From: Streptomyces tauricus
GTDB lineage: Bacteria > Actinomycetota > Actinomycetes > Streptomycetales > Streptomycetaceae
Reading direction: 5' to 3'
Length of the DNA stretch: 64,000 nucleotides
Assembly: GCF_014650955.1 (NCBI RefSeq)
Contig: NZ_BMVY01000001.1
Coordinates: 682,001 to 746,000 of the forward strand
A program made the translations under genes and the position numbers. Each line of letters begins with the position of its first letter. Position 1 is the stretch's first letter. The notes beneath the pieces were generated by a model, which was not told the origin of the DNA, ran no database searches, and saw only the letters and a list, made by a program, of their open reading frames with translations. Positions 8,486-18,909 of the stretch are shown here, piece by piece.

Positions 8486-8933
8486 GTACTCCAGCGGTAG
8501 AGCGCGATCATGCCGGGGCCGCGGCGGCCTGACGGTGGCCGCAACTGGCTCGGGATCGGGCCTGGTAACGGCGTCGCCAATGGGATCAGCGGAGTCGATG
8601 GGCTGCTGGTAGACCTCGTCCCCGGCCACCCAGGAGGCGTGGTGACTCGCAGTGGACTCGCCTGGGGCGAACGCCAGCGCCATCGACATCACGATCACCC
8701 GACACAGCGACTGATCCGGCGAAATCAACGTCAGGACTAGCCCAGCAGCAAGATCACGATTTACCCGCATGCGCCAGGGGCAGCTCGCAAGCAGGGTGAC
8801 CTGCAGAGGGAACCACCGGGCGGTAGGGCAGTGCGGGGACTTGCCGCGGTTCGGACCCGTACTGGAGAGAGTCCTCGCGCCCTGCATCGGACGCTACGAA
8901 GCGACTGTGCTGGTCGCAGTGATCAACGAATGG
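8486..8933. other. Intergenic stretch, no confident gene
   Basis: A minus-strand frame (stop at 8483) begins about 8769 with MRVNRDLAAGLVLTLIS, weakly like a signal peptide, but the rest is Pro/Arg-rich and its 3' end runs into the insertion sequence. I do not call it a gene. Confidence 0.35.
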
Positions 8934-9443
8934 CTATGACTGCGTCTTGCGCGTCATCGCGTATGTGTTTCCGGCGTCGGGATCGCCGTAGAAGAAGAAC
9001 AGCTTCAACTCGTCGTGCTGATCGCGGTCCACGTAGAAGGACCACACATATGTCGATGGGGGGTCAGGGCTCGAAGTATCAGTTGCCGTTGCGGGGGAAC
9101 GGCTCTCCACCTTGGTCCGGGTCGTCAGCGTCAGTCGGACGACCTGTCCGCCGTCTTCGTCAGTCAGTTGCCAGGTTCCCGTACCGGAGAGGCGCCATCC
9201 GTCGTCGAAGTCGAAGTCCTGCCCGTCGAGCTTTTCGAGAAGAGCCGTTGCGTCTTCGCGAAGCACCACGCGAGTCCCCTCGATGTTTTCCCAGCCCCCA
9301 GCGACTTCGGCCACCGTGGCGTCGTGGACCCCTGTCCCGTTGTAGTACTGATAGGGGCCGGCACACGCAGCCAGAACTGCCAGCACCACCACCACGCAGC
9401 CAACGGCCGCCCACCGCACCCGCAGCCTGCTTCCGGCCGCCAC
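8934..9443 (-). CDS. Secreted lipoprotein of unknown function
   Basis: GTG 9443 is preceded by GGGGGAGG at about 5 bases, which fixes the start among several possible ones. The 169-residue product opens with basic residues and a hydrophobic segment ending in the lipobox LAVLAAC (Cys near residue 26), so the mature protein should be anchored by lipid on the outer face of the membrane. The mature part contains VAEVAGGWENIEGTRVVL and a beta-rich region (WRLSGTGTWQLTD, VWSFYVDRDQHDELKLFFFYG). This resembles small streptomycete lipoproteins with a single beta-sandwich-like domain, none with a known role. No neighbour suggests a pathway. Confidence 0.75.
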   Translation of the reverse strand: MAAGSRLRVRWAAVGCVVVVLAVLAACAGPYQYYNGTGVHDATVAEVAGGWENIEGTRVVLREDATALLEKLDGQDFDFDDGWRLSGTGTWQLTDEDGGQVVRLTLTTRTKVESRSPATATDTSSPDPPSTYVWSFYVDRDQHDELKLFFFYGDPDAGNTYAMTRKTQS

Positions 9444-10027
9444 CAGGACCTCCCCCTGCAACCCGCATCGACCAACCGATAGGAGTGGGTCGTGGAGAGG
9501 TACCTTGTCAGACTTGTTGAACGTGTTCAACTCTGCGGTCGGAGAGGCAATTGCACGCAGTCCGGTTGTCTCCACCGGACACACCGATTTGCGCAGCGAA
9601 CTGTCGCGAGGGAGGAGCAATGCCGTCGAGTCCTCCGAGTCGCTGGTTCAGGGGAACTGGCCTTGGCGTCCTCTTCGTCGGCATGCCGGACTCCTGCCCC
9701 GGCCCGTTGTGTCCGGACAGCGTCCCGCCCTGGTGGCCGAACTTCATCCCGGCATGACTCCGGCGTAGCCCGGGATGACCTCGGCGGCAGCGGCAGCGTA
9801 ATCTGTTGCTACAAGCACCCTCTCGAACTGGCCATGTTGGCCACGGTGTGAAGCTGCTTAAATCCGGCATGGCTCGTTTTTCCCTGACAGTGGATCTTTT
9901 CCGGTCGTAGCGTCTGCGCGACGTGTTCGTTCTTCTGTCAGGTCGGCACTTCGGGCGGGGCCCGACGGTTGTATGCGGCTGCTGAGCCCGTGCGTTGGGG
10001 GTGCTGCCTGCCGACGAGAGGAAGCGT
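9444..10027. other. Intergenic stretch with one palindrome
   Basis: Apart from the palindrome at 9516-9531 I see no supported gene. Frames on both strands are short and lack ribosome binding sites. Confidence 0.5.
9516..9531. promoter_or_regulatory. Palindrome upstream of the lipoprotein gene
   Basis: GTTGAAC-GT-GTTCAAC is a perfect 7-base inverted repeat with a 2-base spacer, centred about 80 bases upstream of the lipoprotein start. It looks like an operator; the spacer is too short for a standard LexA box. Confidence 0.4.
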
Positions 10028-10525
10028 ATGGTCAGCCTGCCGATACCCCAGGGTCCGCAACTGATCGTTCAGTCGGTGACGGGTATGCACATCACGCCGT
10101 ACGGGTGGGTCGACGGTGATGTGCCGGCTGTTGTGTGGCGGGATGCTGCCACGACGGCGTACAGGCAGTCGCAGTGGGAGTTCATTCCCGAGCCCGGTTA
10201 CGGGGAGCGCGTCGTGCGCATCAGGAATGCCGCCTACAACAAGGACACCGGTGCTTTCGATCGGAGTCTCGCCCTCATCGCGGAGACCCCCGAGGACGGT
10301 GCGGCCGTCGTCTCGCGCCGGTCGGACAGCAAGAGTGAGAGGCAGCTGTGGCGTCTGCTCTCCATGGACGTCGCCCAGGCGGACTTCGTGATCGTGCCGC
10401 TGGGCAATGACGGCCTGGCGGTGGCCACGCGCCAGAGCTATCAGGAAGGGAACGCCGTCCTGCAGCTGGAGGAAGTCGGGCCGTGGACGGATCAGTTCTG
10501 GCGCTGGCAGCGGGTGCGGGGCTGA
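10028..10525 (+). CDS. Trefoil-like (ricin-B-like) hypothetical protein
   Basis: The ATG at 10028 follows GAGAGGAAG by 3-8 bases. The 165-residue product has no signal peptide. Repeats of about 50 residues each end in an aromatic Q.W-type motif (QSQWEFIPEPG, ERQLWRLLSMD, DQFWRWQRVRG), which suggests a beta-trefoil of the ricin-B/RICIN-like superfamily, usually a carbohydrate- or ligand-binding module. No catalytic domain is attached. A strong hairpin follows the gene, so it is probably transcribed alone. The fold is inferred from spacing and aromatic positions only. Confidence 0.65.
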   Translation: MVSLPIPQGPQLIVQSVTGMHITPYGWVDGDVPAVVWRDAATTAYRQSQWEFIPEPGYGERVVRIRNAAYNKDTGAFDRSLALIAETPEDGAAVVSRRSDSKSERQLWRLLSMDVAQADFVIVPLGNDGLAVATRQSYQEGNAVLQLEEVGPWTDQFWRWQRVRG

Positions 10526-10561
10526 CCGCGGCTGCTTCGCGGCACCCGTACCGCTTGCCGT

Positions 10562-10615
10562 CACCTGGGCTCGTGCTCGCCCCGCTCGCGGCGTCGGCGG
10601 GCACGGGCCCAGGTG
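10562..10615 (+). terminator. Strong hairpin terminator
   Basis: Two 20-base arms (10562-10581 and 10596-10615, starting CACCTGGGC and ending GCCCAGGTG) pair with only two G-U positions and a 14-base loop, 37 bases after the trefoil-like gene. The stretch from 10616 to the cupin stop at 10844 holds nothing I can support. Confidence 0.65.
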
Positions 10616-10843
10616 TGGTCACATGCGCACACTTGCAAGGCTCCTGACGCACTGGATTATGACTTCCGAGGCCGACAAGCGATCAGCATCGGCAGGTGGT
10701 GCATCAGTGCCTTGGGGGTTTTGGTGTCATTCGGCGCGACCCGCCAGGACTCCTGTGCGTACTCGATACACGTGTCGTATGTGCTCTATGCAGGCATGCG
10801 GCGCCGGGCAACGCGCGTCGCGTGCGACTAAAGAGGCTCCCTC

Positions 10844-11275
10844 TCAGCCGTTTCCGATGGTCACGGGGCCGATGTGGGTGGCCAGCCAGGCGGGGAGGTC
10901 CAAGAGGCGGACGCCTTCTTGTTCCTGTGGGTCGGTGCGGGCGACCAGGCAGATCATGTCCTGGTCGCCCGTGTTGACCGGCAGGTGCGGAGTGTCGGCA
11001 GGGATGTGGAGGTAGTCGCCGGCGTGCAGGACGATGTGTTCGGTGAGGTCGAGGCCGTGCCAGACCTCGACCTGGCCGGACTGGATGAAGATGGCCGACT
11101 CGTGTCCCTCGTGCAGGTGAGGACGGCCCCTGCTGCCGGCGGGCATCACCAGCTGGTGGAGGCACAGAGCCTGGGCGCCGGCGGACTGGGCGCTGATGCC
11201 GGTGGCGAAGGTACCGCCCTGAACACCCTGGTAGCTGCCGTTTCGTACTACTGTGCACTGCTTTTGGTCTGTCAC
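10844..11275 (-). CDS. Small cupin-domain protein
   Basis: A 143-residue single-domain cupin. Motif 1 is RPHLHEGHESAIFIQSG (near residue 52-68, giving the His, His and Glu ligands) and motif 2 is DYLHIPADTPHLPVNTG (near 87-103, with the second His set). Metal-binding cupins of this size act as small isomerases, dioxygenases or sensors; nothing here picks one. The C-terminus (LPAWLATHIGPVTIGNG) is unremarkable. It is monocistronic, with an AT-richer region upstream, and convergent with the trefoil-like gene. Confidence 0.8.
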   Translation of the reverse strand: MTDQKQCTVVRNGSYQGVQGGTFATGISAQSAGAQALCLHQLVMPAGSRGRPHLHEGHESAIFIQSGQVEVWHGLDLTEHIVLHAGDYLHIPADTPHLPVNTGDQDMICLVARTDPQEQEGVRLLDLPAWLATHIGPVTIGNG

Positions 11276-11975
11276 CTCCGCAGTACAGCAGCGGCTGCGG
11301 AGCGTTCGAGCAGTTCACGCCAGCCTGCACAGCAGCGCTACGGCGCCGGATCGGCTCTTCGCCTCCGTCGTGTTGCGCCGGACGGAGTTAATGGGGGGGG
11401 GAGGGGGTGCGGCGCGGGTGGAGCAGGTCCAGTGGATCCCGCGGGTCCCGAGCCTGGGCTAGGCGTCCGGCCGACCACGGCGAAACCTGGTCGAAGAGGG
11501 CGTGGTGGTGCGCAACACCGGGTTGCGCTTCATCCAGGAGAAGGGATGGCAGCCGCAGGCGCTGAGGCCCAGGAGGAGTTCCCGAAACTCGGTCGTATGT
11601 CGCCGGTGGTGGTCTCCGCTGTTGCGTTGTCGAACCATCCGGCTGGTTTCCGCTTCGCTCTTCGAGAAGCACGACGAATGGGCGCCTTGCCGTGCCGCCA
11701 CCTTCCCGAAGTTGATATGGGTGATATCTACCGTAAGCTCTTTTTAGTTCCTCCGCGCCTCCCAACGCGCTGCAATGCGACCGCCAGTTGGTCCCCATGT
11801 CATGACGAGGGGTACTGCCTGGCGGGTGCGTGGGGCGGGCTGAATGGCACTCGCTTCGGTGTCCTCCCGTGCAGGTCGTCGGAGGCCATCTACCCAGAGG
11901 GTGCTGGGCAGTTGACCTCAGTGTTTCGTGGTAGCGTCCTTGTTCGGAGGGACAGTGCAACCTGAAAGGGAAATC
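11276..11975. other. Intergenic stretch, no supported gene
   Basis: It includes a run of ten G at 11393-11402 followed by AGGGGG. Short plus-strand frames around 11480-11560 (KRAWWCATPGC) faintly recall the zinc-finger region of ISL3-type transposases, but too little is present to name it. Confidence 0.4.
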
Positions 11976-12584
11976 GTGAACACGGAGAAGATCGCCGCTC
12001 GCCGCCTCTCGCTGGAAGAGGTGTCGAAGCTCGGCGTAAAGGACAGGCTCTTCGTTTCCGCCGACACGGCAGAACTCAAGATTCCCGACTGTTATGTCCC
12101 TGCCTTTCTGACCAAGTCCGGTGAGGATTTCGAGGGCGGTTCGATCACGGCCAGAACCGTATTTCAGGAAGAGGTTTCCTGCCTTCCTGACGACGAGAAC
12201 GAAGCCGGCGTCTACTTGGCCGACGAAAACGGCTCGGTGACCATCGAGGTCCTCCAGTCCGCCGGTGTCGTGCTGGACTTGGCGCTTTTCGTCCCTGGTG
12301 GGGACAAGGGTGCCCTCACGGCCCTTTACGCCGCGGTCCGGCAGGCGTTCGGCGCCGACGTCGTGCAGATCTGGCGCCAGGGCCTCAAGGAGGTTCCCGA
12401 CCTGAAGGTCGACATCTTCGAGGAGCAGATTCCCCGGGGGCGCAAGGGGGGCGACAGTCCCAAGCGTGACCGTCGCGCGATCGACACCTACCCCACCCGT
12501 GCGGACTTCATCGAGTTCTCCGCGGGGTGGAAGCCGGTCGTTGAGATTCACAGGCCGGTTGTTGACGACACCCCGACCATTTGA
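11976..12584 (+). CDS. Hypothetical acidic protein (202 aa)
   Basis: GTG 11976 is chosen because AAAGGG lies 5-10 bases upstream and the next residues (NTEKIAARRLSLEEVSKLG) are protein-like. The product is acidic, has no signal peptide or membrane segment, and alternates strands and helices: DRLFVSADTAELKIPD, SVTIEVLQSAGVVLDLALFV, ALTALYAAVRQAFGADVVQI, then a basic loop (PRGRKGGDSPKRDRR) and a C-terminal VEIHRPVVDDTPTI. I do not recognise the family. A perfect hairpin follows 17 bases after the stop. Codon use is less GC-biased at the 5' end than in its neighbours, which may mean recent acquisition. Confidence 0.65.
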   Translation: MNTEKIAARRLSLEEVSKLGVKDRLFVSADTAELKIPDCYVPAFLTKSGEDFEGGSITARTVFQEEVSCLPDDENEAGVYLADENGSVTIEVLQSAGVVLDLALFVPGGDKGALTALYAAVRQAFGADVVQIWRQGLKEVPDLKVDIFEEQIPRGRKGGDSPKRDRRAIDTYPTRADFIEFSAGWKPVVEIHRPVVDDTPTI

Positions 12585-12591
12585 GGCGGCG

Positions 12592-12825
12592 TCACCTCCC
12601 GTTCTCGGCCTGAGAAAACGCCGAGAACGCATGCGCCGGAACCGGTCGATCTCTGGTCATGAATACGAGGGTGAGGTTGTGCATGTGGGCGACGGCCTGG
12701 TCCGCGTGACGGAGGCCGTCGCCGCGCTGTCGGCGGTCGCGGTTCTTCATATGGCGGCCGATCGCATGTTCCACGCGCGCACGCGTCCGGTAGTACCCCG
12801 CAGCCATCAGCACCCGCTCGGTCAT
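12592..12825 (-). pseudogene. C-terminal relic of an IS5-type transposase
   Basis: The minus-strand frame reads RARVEHAIGRHMKNRDRRQR followed by a QAVAHMHNLTL segment. This is the C-terminal part of a DDE transposase group common in streptomycetes (RVEHAIGRMK, then QAVAHMHNL), with the catalytic Glu in VEHAIG. The N-terminal two thirds and any inverted repeats are missing. The remaining stretch to 13029 holds nothing recognisable. Confidence 0.5.
12601..12628 (+). terminator. Hairpin terminator
   Basis: GTTCTCGGC and GCCGAGAAC form a perfect 9-base stem around a 10-base A-rich loop, 17 bases after the stop of the gene ending at 12584. Confidence 0.6.
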
Positions 12826-13029
12826 CGGCAACGGCAACAACCACCGTCGGCCTCGCAGCGTGCCGTTGCCACCCCGCTCACCACACCCGCCAACACACAT
12901 GCACCCAGCCATGCCCTCGCCAGGCCCGAGTCGGCCATTGCCCCCCGACAAGCCGCGAGCGCCACCTGAAGCGCACGATGTCCGGCCCGGCTCGTCAAAG
13001 GGGCTCTCGGAGCAACTGGTCCATGCCGG

Positions 13030-14091
13030 TCAGCTACCGGTGGCCGACTTCCAGGCGTCGATGTACTCGTCGAGGCCCGTGCTGATGGCGGACCAGTCCG
13101 GCTCGAAGATCTCCACGCCCTTCATCAGCCCGGCCAGCTCGACGGCGTTGGCGTCGGTGGCCTCGATGTCCTTGCGCGCGCTGAATCCGCCGCCGACCGC
13201 GCTGACGTCCTGCTGGGCCTGCTCGGAGAGCATGAAGTCGAGGAGCTTCTTGCCGTTGGCGCTGTGCGGTGCCTTCTGGACGAGCCCGGCGGCGTACGGG
13301 AGGGCGAAGGTGGTGGGCTTCGCGCCGTCCTTGGCCGGGAACCAGATGCCGAGGTTCGGCATGTCCTTGGACTGGGCGAAGTTCATCTGCACGTCACCGT
13401 TGGCGACACGCAGTTCGCCCTTGTCCACCTTGGGGGCGAGCTTGCCGGTGGAGGCGGAGGGGCCGACGTTGTTGGTCTGCAGCTTCTTCAGGTAGTCCAT
13501 CGCCGGCTTCTGGCCGCCGAAGTCGTGCATGGCCTTGATGAGGACGGCGGTGCCGTCGCCGGCGACCCCCGGGGTGGAGTACTGCACCTTCTCCTTGTAC
13601 GAGCTGTCCAGGAGCTCCTCCCAGGTCCTGGGCGGGGTCTTCAGCTCCTTCTTGTTGTAGATGAACCCGAAGTAGTTGTTGACGACCGAGGTCCATGTGC
13701 CGTCGGCGGCCTTGTCCGCGGCGTCGACCTGGTCGGAGCCGGCCGGTTCGTACGTCTGGAGCAGGCCCTTGGCTCCGGCCTGCTGGATGAACGGAGGCAG
13801 GGTGACGAGGACGTCGGCCTGGGTGTTGGACTTCTCGCGGACGGTGCGCTGCACCATCTCGCCGGAGCCGCCCTCGACGTATTCGACCTTGATGCCGGTC
13901 TTCTTCTCGAAGTCCTCGAAGACCTTGTCGTACCAGCCTTCGCCGTTCTCGCCCTTGAGGCCGTCGGCGCTGTAGACGGTGACGACCTTGTCGTCCGAGG
14001 CGGCCGAGGAGCCGCCGCAGGCGGTGAGGGCGGCGGCGAGGGCGAGGCTTCCGGCGACCGCGGTCGCCGGCCTGAGGATGTTCGTGCGCAT
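13030..14091 (-). CDS. phnS: 2-Aminoethylphosphonate ABC transporter, substrate-binding lipoprotein
   Basis: A 353-residue extracellular solute-binding protein. The N-terminus is a lipoprotein signal peptide with lipobox LTAC (Cys near residue 25), then VVTVYSADGLKG, the first strand of an iron/polyamine/phosphonate-type (cluster D) binding fold. Further fold markers are ADVLVTLPPFIQQAG, a hinge at SVVNNYFGFIYNKKEL and GDGTAVLIKAMHDFGG. Its place as last gene of an operon with a phosphonatase-like hydrolase and an AEP-type ATPase identifies the likely ligand as 2-aminoethylphosphonate. The gap from the permease stop (14165) is 73 bp and holds three GTGTACG repeats. Confidence 0.8.
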   Translation of the reverse strand: MRTNILRPATAVAGSLALAAALTACGGSSAASDDKVVTVYSADGLKGENGEGWYDKVFEDFEKKTGIKVEYVEGGSGEMVQRTVREKSNTQADVLVTLPPFIQQAGAKGLLQTYEPAGSDQVDAADKAADGTWTSVVNNYFGFIYNKKELKTPPRTWEELLDSSYKEKVQYSTPGVAGDGTAVLIKAMHDFGGQKPAMDYLKKLQTNNVGPSASTGKLAPKVDKGELRVANGDVQMNFAQSKDMPNLGIWFPAKDGAKPTTFALPYAAGLVQKAPHSANGKKLLDFMLSEQAQQDVSAVGGGFSARKDIEATDANAVELAGLMKGVEIFEPDWSAISTGLDEYIDAWKSATGS

Positions 14092-14164
14092 GGGAGTCGT
14101 GTCTCCTGGAAGCAGGTGGGGTGTACGAGGTGGGTGTACGCGGTGTACGAGGGCTCAGGGGTGG

Positions 14165-14962
14165 TCAGCGGTAGGAGGCCCGTGTCCGGATGCGGGAGAC
14201 GGCGAGCAGGACCAGCAGCGTGGTGCCCATGAGGACCACGGAGACGGCCGCGCCGGTGAAGAGCGATCCCCGGTCGGTGGCCGCGAAGATCTGCACGGGC
14301 AGGGGGGTCCAGTCCGGCGGGTAGAGCATCATCGTGGCGCTCAACTCGCCCATGGACAGGGCGAAGCAGAGCCCGGCCGCCGCCGTCAGGGACGGGAGCA
14401 ACAGGGGCAGTTTGATCCGCCACAGGACGTGGGCGGGCCGGGCGCCCAGGCTGGCCGCGGCCTGCTCGTACATCGGGTCGAGGCGTCGGATCGCGGCCGC
14501 CACCGACTGGTAGGCGAAGGCCGTGACCAGGACGGTGTGGGCGAGGATGACGATCCAGCGCGTCCCGTTGAGGAGCAGCGGCGGCTTGCTGAACGCGACG
14601 AGCACGGCGAGGCCGACGACGACGGACGGCACGGCCACCGGCAGCATGAACAGCGCGTCCAGCAGCCTCTTGCCGGGCTTGCGCAGTGAGGCGGCGGCGA
14701 GAGCGGCCCAGGTGCCGAGGGCGAGGGCCAGCAGGCTCGCGCACAGGGCTGTGACGAGGCTGGTGGTGAGGGCTTGGAGCGAGTCGCCGCTGGTGGCGGC
14801 GGTGTAGTTGCCGGCCGTCGGTCCGGAGGGGAAGGCGCCGGACCAGTTCGTGGAGAAGGACGCGGCGACGATGACCAGCAACGGCACCGCGAACAGGGGG
14901 ACGAAGAGGAGGAGGAAGAGGGCCCAGGTGCCCCACTTTCCGGCTCGGCTATGCACCAACAC
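14165..14962 (-). CDS. phnV: 2-Aminoethylphosphonate ABC transporter, permease 2
   Basis: A 265-residue inner-membrane permease with six hydrophobic segments, starting at GTG 14962 (VLVHSRAGKWG). The cytoplasmic EAA loop, which contacts the ATPase, reads EQAAASLGARPAHVLWRIKL (near residue 165). It overlaps the upstream permease gene by 14 bases, so translation is coupled. It should form a heterodimeric channel with the product of 14949-15809. Assignment to phosphonate uptake comes from the operon context. Confidence 0.82.
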   Translation of the reverse strand: MLVHSRAGKWGTWALFLLLFVPLFAVPLLVIVAASFSTNWSGAFPSGPTAGNYTAATSGDSLQALTTSLVTALCASLLALALGTWAALAAASLRKPGKRLLDALFMLPVAVPSVVVGLAVLVAFSKPPLLLNGTRWIVILAHTVLVTAFAYQSVAAAIRRLDPMYEQAAASLGARPAHVLWRIKLPLLLPSLTAAAGLCFALSMGELSATMMLYPPDWTPLPVQIFAATDRGSLFTGAAVSVVLMGTTLLVLLAVSRIRTRASYR

Positions 14963-15801
14963 GGCGGCTCACCGTCCGATACAGGGTGTAGAGGCCGACG
15001 GAGAGGGCGATGTTGACGACGGCGACGACACAGGCGGCCGGGTAGTCGGACTCCAGGATCGCCTTGCCGTACACGAGCATGGGCAGGGTGGTGACGTCCT
15101 TGGCGCCGGTGAAGAGCACGATGCCGAATTCGTTGAGGCACATGACGAGGACGAGGCTGCCGCCCGCCGCGAGCGCGGGCAGGGCTTCCGGGAGGATCAC
15201 CTTCCGGACGATCCGGGCGGGCCGTGCGCCGAGCGAGGAGGCCACTTCCAGCTGCGCGGTGTCGAGTTGGGAGAAGGCGGCGAGCAGGGGCCGCATCACG
15301 AACGGGGTGAAGTACGTGATCTCGGCGAGGAGGACGCCCCATGGTGTGGTGAGGAAGTGGAAGGGCCCCTCGGAGGCGCCGGTGGCGTCGGTCCACACGC
15401 CGTTCGCCATGCCGACCGTGCCGTAGATGAACAGCAGTGCGAGCGTGATCAGGAACGACGGGAAGGAGAGGAAGACGTCGATGAACTTGGCCACGGCCTT
15501 CCCGCCGGGGAACGGCACGAAGGCGATGACGAGCGCGAGCGCGAAGCCGAGCACGAGGCAGCCGACCGTGGAGCCGACGGCGAGCCAGACGGTCGTGCCG
15601 AGCGCTGAGCGGAAGGACTCGGAGGCGAAGACATCGGCGTACGGGGTGAGTGAGGTGCTGCCCTCGTCGGGGGTGACGGACTGCTGGACCACGAGGGCCA
15701 GCGGGTAGAGGAGGACGACGGCGAGGACCGCCACGGGGGGCAGTGCCCATACCCAACCGGCCCGGCCCCGACCCTGGCCCCGGCTCGTGGTGGTGACGGC
15801 G

Positions 15802-15809
<8 letters not shown>
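14949..15809 (-). CDS. phnU: 2-Aminoethylphosphonate ABC transporter, permease 1
   Basis: A 286-residue permease (ATG 15809) with six membrane segments. The EAA loop is LEVASSLGARPARIVRKVIL (near residue 188) and a conserved YFTPFVMRPLL segment precedes it. It overlaps the ATPase gene by 8 bases on one side and the second permease by 14 on the other. Together with permease 2, the ATPase and the binding protein it makes a complete importer. Confidence 0.82.
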
Positions 15810-16910
<1,101 letters not shown>

Positions 16911-16914
<4 letters not shown>

Positions 16915-17654
16915 GCCTCGGCCCGCGCTATCAGATCGGGCAGTTCGGCGACGGAGCCGAGCACGTGCGTGGCCCCGTGCCCGCTGAGCCGGTCCCGGTC
17001 GTGGGCGCCGGTCAGGACTCCGGCGACGATGCCGGCTCCGGCGCGTACGCCGCTGAGCATGTCGTAGGCGGTGTCGCCCGCGACCACGGTCTGCTGGACG
17101 CCGTCGACGGCGCCGGTGCGCAGGAGGGCGGTGAGGACCATGTCGGGGTAGGGGCGGCCCCGGCCGCCCGCGTCGGCCGGGCAGAGGGTCAGGTCGGCCA
17201 GGTCCTGCCAGCCGAGGGCGCGGAGAATGGCGTCCTGGGTGGTGCGGGCGAACCCGGTGGACAGCACCACGGTCCGGCCCTCGCCCCTGAGCCGCTCGAC
17301 GGTTTCGCGGGCGCCGGGTACGGGGGCGATCAGGCCGCTGTCCACCAGCGTGCCGTACGCCTCCTCGAAGGCGGTGTTGGCCTGCTGCGCCAGGGACTCC
17401 GCACCGAAGAGGTGCCGGAAGACGGAGATCTTGGACTCGCCCATGGTGGCACGTACGTAGTCGAGCTTCTGCGCGTGATCGGCGGAGCCCGGCTCGACGC
17501 CGAGGCGCGCGGCGGCGGCCGAGAACGCCTGCTCGACGAGGCCGCCGTCGGCGACGGTGGTACCGGCCATGTCGAGGACGATCAGATTCAGCTTGGAGTC
17601 GTCAGGCAGCTTGGAGTCGGCGGTCCACTTGGAGTCGTCGGTCAACGTCTTCAC
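16911..17654 (-). CDS. phnX: Phosphonatase-like HAD hydrolase (phosphonoacetaldehyde hydrolase type)
   Basis: A 247-residue HAD-superfamily protein. The nucleophile motif is LIVLDMAGTTVADGG (near residue 26; phosphonatases have D.AGT). The cap helix contains RATMGESKISVFRHLF, placing a Lys in the position used for Schiff-base formation with phosphonoacetaldehyde. Motif II is VVLSTGFAR and the acidic motif is VVAGDTAYD. It would split phosphonoacetaldehyde into acetaldehyde and phosphate. GTG 17654 overlaps the upstream stop (GTGA). The extreme N-terminus carries three DSK repeats (DDSK, ADSK, DDSK) encoded by near-identical DNA, absent from typical family members. It is the phosphonatase-like branch, so exact activity is inferred. 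Confidence 0.82.
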
Positions 17655-18784
17655 CAGTTCAGTTCGTCGGCGGTTGTTTCGGCGATGGCGGGGGAGCAGG
17701 TCATGCCTCGGCCGCCGGGCCCTGTGACCAGCCAGACGCCGTCGCGGACCTGCTGTCGGTGGACGACCCGGCTCGTGTCGGTGCACTGGGCGTAGACGCC
17801 GGCCCAGCGTCGGCGGACGCGGGGCAGCGGGCGGCCGAGGAAGGACTCGACGACCCGGGTGAGGTGCTCGTACGGCTCCTCGACGGTGTCGAACGCGAAG
17901 GGGTGCTCGTACTCGTGGGTGTCCCCGATGGTCAGTCCGCCGTCGCGGCGCTGCACCATCAGGAGCTGCATCCGGTGCTCGGCGGCGGTCGGCGCCTGAG
18001 CCTGGCCGGCGTTGAGCGCGTCGAGGGCTTCGCCCGCGTAGGCCGGGTAGTAGCGGAAGCTGTCGGCGTCGGCGACCGAGGTGGTCAGGGTCTCGCCGAG
18101 GGGGTCGGTCTGCATCATCTGCAGGCGGACACGGCGCACGGGCAGATCCGGCCCTGCCAGTTCGCGGACGAGGCCGCCCAGCCACGCGCCGGTGGCGAGG
18201 ACGACCGTGTCGCCGGTGTGCACATCGCCGTGGTCGTCGCGCACGGATGCCGTACCGGTCACCTCGCGCACCTCACGGCCGCCGAGGTAGGTGTACCGGC
18301 CCGAGGCCAGCAGTTCCTCCTTCAGGGCGAGCTGGGCGGTGCGCGGCTCGACGGCCGCGTCCCGTTCGCACCACAGTGCGGCGGTGAAGTCGCCGCGCAG
18401 CGCGGGGTTGACCGCCCGGGCCTCCTCGGCGGTGAGCAGTTTGTAGCCGCGGGCCGCCGCGTCGGGGCGGGCGACGGCGGCCTCGGCGACGGCGGTCTCC
18501 CGTGCGGTGCGCACCAAAGTGAGCGAGCCGCAGGCCCGGAAGCCGAGGCCCGGCACCCGTTCGCCGATGGACTCCCAGAGCTCACGGGCCCGCAGTGCGG
18601 TCTCCAGCTCCTCGCCGCCGGCTCGGCCGCTGACCCATATCTGTCCGAAATTGCGGAGTGATGCTCCGCGTGCCTCGCTCTCGCGCTCGATCTGTACGAC
18701 CTCGTGGCCGCGGTTCACTGCGTGCCAGGCGTGCATGGTTCCCACCACGCCGGCTCCTACGACGATGACTCTCACGTCGGTCAC
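17651..18784 (-). CDS. FAD-dependent amine oxidoreductase of phosphonate clusters (TIGR03364 type)
   Basis: A 377-residue DAO-family flavoprotein. The Rossmann motif VIVVGAGVVGTMHAWHAVN opens the protein, followed by ERESEARGASLRNFGQIW (near residue 33), characteristic of the group found beside phosphonatase genes. GDTVVLATGAW (near 190) and the C-terminal LVTGPGGRGMTCSPAIAET complete the FAD site. Since no transaminase (PhnW) is present in the window, this enzyme is the likely source of phosphonoacetaldehyde, by oxidative deamination or dealkylation of 2-aminoethylphosphonate or its N-methyl forms. Start choice is uncertain: GTG 18784 or GTG 18775, neither with a strong ribosome binding site. 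It is the first gene of the six-gene operon. Confidence 0.82.
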   Translation of the reverse strand: MTDVRVIVVGAGVVGTMHAWHAVNRGHEVVQIERESEARGASLRNFGQIWVSGRAGGEELETALRARELWESIGERVPGLGFRACGSLTLVRTARETAVAEAAVARPDAAARGYKLLTAEEARAVNPALRGDFTAALWCERDAAVEPRTAQLALKEELLASGRYTYLGGREVREVTGTASVRDDHGDVHTGDTVVLATGAWLGGLVRELAGPDLPVRRVRLQMMQTDPLGETLTTSVADADSFRYYPAYAGEALDALNAGQAQAPTAAEHRMQLLMVQRRDGGLTIGDTHEYEHPFAFDTVEEPYEHLTRVVESFLGRPLPRVRRRWAGVYAQCTDTSRVVHRQQVRDGVWLVTGPGGRGMTCSPAIAETTADELNW

Positions 18785-18909
18785 GTTTCTGGGGGCGGGT
18801 GACCGGCATCGATCTGCTCGGCAACGGGAGGGTGAACCGCCACCCAAGCTTGGACCAGACCCGTTATCTTTTCGTGACTTACGCGTCCGGGGATCATCCC
18901 GGTCCGGCG
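18785..18909 (-). promoter_or_regulatory. Promoter region of the phosphonate operon, candidate GntR operator
   Basis: This 125 bp gap between the regulator and the operon must hold the operon promoter. On the minus strand it contains GGGTCTGGTCCAAGC, similar to half-sites bound by HutC-type GntR regulators (TGGTCT/AGACCA). The assignment is tentative. Confidence 0.35.

Noticed and set aside
8483..8769. Minus-strand frame with a weak signal peptide next to the insertion sequence
   Set aside because: Composition becomes Pro/Arg-rich, no ribosome binding site, and the end lies in the inserted element.
9508..9870. A 120-codon minus-strand frame between the lipoprotein and trefoil-like genes
   Set aside because: Arg/Pro-rich, no ribosome binding site and no recognisable motif.
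11460..11560. Plus-strand segment KRAWWCATPGC, faintly like the zinc finger of ISL3 transposases
   Set aside because: Too short, no flanking conserved residues or inverted repeats.
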